A stretch of DNA of 64,000 nucleotides from Campylobacterales bacterium (lineage in GTDB: Bacteria > Campylobacterota > Campylobacteria > Campylobacterales > Sulfurimonadaceae): contig JAPLGM010000018.1 of assembly GCA_026390165.1 (NCBI GenBank), positions 62,001 through 126,000 of the forward strand, given 5' to 3'. Each line of letters opens with the position of its first letter. The first letter of the stretch is position 1. This document shows, one piece after another, positions 62,471 to 64,000 of this stretch. The translations under genes and the position numbers were made by a program. The notes under the pieces were generated by a model that was not told where the DNA came from, ran no database searches, and worked only from the letters and a program-made list of their open reading frames with translations.

Positions 62471-64000
62471 ATGTACAAATTTGCCATCCTTCGCCCTATT
62501 ACAACCCTTATGTTCGCCCTCTCACTTATCTTCTTCGGGTTGGTTGAACGCTCTAGTATCCCCTCCGGACTCTATCCCAATGTTGACTTTCCGATCGTTA
62601 TCGTCACCACAACCTACAAAGGAGCCAATGCTGACATTGTGGAGAGCAAAGTAAGCGACAAGATAGAAGAGGCTATAAGCGGTATTTCAGGGCTTGAAAC
62701 ACTCAGTTCCGACAGCTCCAAAGGGGTAAGTGTCGTCGTTGCCCAGTTCAAACTCTCCAAAGAGCTTGATGAAGCGGTGAATGATGTTCGGGACAAAGTT
62801 TCGAGTATTCAGCTCCCTAATGAAGTCGATAAACCCTCTGTCGATAAACACTCTCTTAACTCTGCCCCCGTTCTCACCCTCTTTTTAGCGGGAAGCGAAC
62901 CCCAAAAGGTGATGAAACACGCCGATGAGATTTTAAAACCCCGTCTTCAGCAAATCGAAGGAGTCGGAGGGGTTACCATCGCAGGGTTACGTAAAAAACA
63001 GATCCTCATTACCCCTAATCCGTCATTGCTTTTGAAATACAATCTGACGCTAGGTGATATTACCCAAAAAATACGCTCCCAAAATATCCGTATGGATGGG
63101 GGAAAAACAATTACATCGACAAATGAAACCCAACTTTTAATCGATAATGACAGTAAAACCGTTGCAGACTTACGTACTTTACGTATCGCAGAGGGGTTAA
63201 CCCTAGGAGATGTTGCAACCGTGACCGATACCCTCGCACAAGAGAGAAGTTTCGCCGCCTTGGATGGAAAATCAGGTGTTTTGCTGATGGTCAAAAAGAT
63301 GACAGGAGCCAATGAGATCGCCATCGCCGATACCGTGCGTAAACAACTCCCGGCACTTCAAGCGTTAGAACCGTCGATGACGCTCACCCCACTTCAAGAT
63401 ACGACCCAATATATTCGCGATACGTTGAACGGTGTACAGTTTGACCTTGTGTTAGGCTCACTCCTTGCCTCTCTTGTTATCTTCTTGTTTTTACGAAATT
63501 TTACCCTCACTCTCATCGCTGCCGTTTCGCTCCCTGTCTCAATTTTTGGGGTATTTGCTATTATGGGGTGGAGTGGACAAACGTTCAACCTCCTCACCCT
63601 TACCGCCCTCACCCTCGCTATTGGGATTATCATCGACGATGCTATCGTTGTCATCGAAAACATCTTCAAACGGCTCGAAGCGGGACGAGATCGATTGAAT
63701 GCCGCGATAGAAGGGGTGAATGAAATACTCTTCTCCATCGTTGCCATTTCAGCCATGCTCCTTGCTGTTTTCGTCCCCGTTGCGAAAATGAGCGGTATCG
63801 TCGGACGCTTCTTCACCAGTTTCGGAGTGACGATTATCGCCGCAATCGTTGTATCCTTTATCATAGCAGTGACCCTCATCCCGATGATCGCCTCCCAAAT
63901 CGCCAAGGGGGAACATGGCCGTTTTTACCACCGTACAGAACCGTTTTTCATCCGTATGGAGGAGATTTACCGCACCCTCATTCACGGTGTACTCAAATAT
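62471..64000 (+). CDS. RND efflux permease (AcrB/HAE1-type), N-terminal half
   Basis: The reading frame opens at ATG 62471 and stays open for 510 codons to the window end. It begins FAILRPITTLMFALSLIFFG. A porter domain with VESKVSDKIEEAISGISGLETLSS follows, then membrane spans with LVIFLFLRNFTLTLIAAVSLPVSIFG and LTLAIGIIIDDAIVVIENI, where paired Asp residues in span 4 carry the proton relay. The VPVAKMSGIVGRFFTSFGVTI segment is diagnostic of HAE1. It completes the three-part pump; the C-terminal half lies outside. Confidence 0.93.
   Translation, partial: MYKFAILRPITTLMFALSLIFFGLVERSSIPSGLYPNVDFPIVIVTTTYKGANADIVESKVSDKIEEAISGISGLETLSSDSSKGVSVVVAQFKLSKELDEAVNDVRDKVSSIQLPNEVDKPSVDKHSLNSAPVLTLFLAGSEPQKVMKHADEILKPRLQQIEGVGGVTIAGLRKKQILITPNPSLLLKYNLTLGDITQKIRSQNIRMDGGKTITSTNETQLLIDNDSKTVADLRTLRIAEGLTLGDVATVTDTLAQERSFAALDGKSGVLLMVKKMTGANEIAIADTVRKQLPALQALEPSMTLTPLQDTTQYIRDTLNGVQFDLVLGSLLASLVIFLFLRNFTLTLIAAVSLPVSIFGVFAIMGWSGQTFNLLTLTALTLAIGIIIDDAIVVIENIFKRLEAGRDRLNAAIEGVNEILFSIVAISAMLLAVFVPVAKMSGIVGRFFTSFGVTIIAAIVVSFIIAVTLIPMIASQIAKGEHGRFYHRTEPFFIRMEEIYRTLIHGVLKY

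Noticed and set aside
63394-63906. 170-codon minus-strand frame
   Set aside because: Antisense to the RND permease, whose 510-codon frame is open and has clear family motifs.
1-64000. CRISPR arrays, rRNA, tRNA and intact insertion sequences
   Set aside because: None seen: no regularly spaced repeats, no rRNA or tRNA-like segments, and no transposase frames.

Overview
This 64 kb window is a chromosomal segment of a free-living, flagellated member of the Campylobacterota (formerly Epsilonproteobacteria). The best guess is a Sulfuricurvum/Sulfurimonas-type organism. The basis is the protein character (long DapD, Campylobacterota-type FlgG/FlgF pair, FlgM and rod-binding-only FlgJ, GHKL kinases with a HQWRQPL H-box), the dense and often overlapping gene packing, and flagellar promoters of sigma54 and sigma28 type. 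No rRNA, tRNA, CRISPR array or intact insertion sequence was seen, and no gap between genes exceeds about 230 bases.

Layout. 1-246 is the start of a minus-strand PAS protein. 394-4359 is a selenium operon: mnmH/selU, selD, a Tat-exported transglutaminase-like protein, a TusA-MerT fusion and a MerP-like metallochaperone. 4396-10798 (minus) holds a large sensor diguanylate cyclase and a SWIM-SNF2 helicase, divergent from efp and dapD. 12755-18883 contains a minimal flagellar rod-like gene, an NlpC/P60 lipoprotein with an S24 repressor, and a minus-strand leuD-leuB-TPR-CiaD-like-purU-trmL-small membrane protein operon. 19047-25831 has a host-attachment-family protein, AmrS, a degenerate GGDEF protein, flgF-flgG (minus), and rpoD with a coupled unknown gene.

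25839-38508 (minus) is the most striking region. It is a tightly packed ten-gene signalling operon reading: serine hydrolase of the beta-lactamase fold, two periplasmic solute-binding proteins, five sensor histidine kinases with different input domains, a stand-alone receiver, and a receiver-HD-GYP phosphodiesterase. The five kinase transmitters belong to two subfamilies that alternate A-B-A-B-A, and two of the A genes share nearly identical DNA at their 3' ends. A divergent PAS kinase and a membrane diguanylate cyclase follow (38731-41665). The cyclase ends inside a 120-bp element with 25-bp perfect terminal inverted repeats.

41798-64000 is mostly housekeeping: AtpZ-like and membrane proteins, hemL, a TonB-like protein, and a flagellar run (flgI-flgJ from a sigma54-like promoter, then flgM-flgN-flgK plus a solo Opp/Dpp permease from a sigma28 promoter). 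After these come rsmD, a DnaQ-like exonuclease, murA, a class II Fic protein, purL, a Gre factor, rnr, an RluA-type pseudouridine synthase, an RlmI-like methyltransferase, and a TolC/MFP/RND efflux operon cut by the window end.

Two candidates for undescribed systems stand out. One is the TusA-MerT + MerP module inside the selenium operon, read here as a possible selenium (not mercury) uptake and hand-over route. The other is the alternating five-kinase operon that appears to funnel many inputs into c-di-GMP turnover. Several c-di-GMP genes are spread over the window (two active-looking GGDEF proteins, one degenerate GGDEF with an intact I-site, one HD-GYP). Function calls come from reading motifs by eye; no database search was run.
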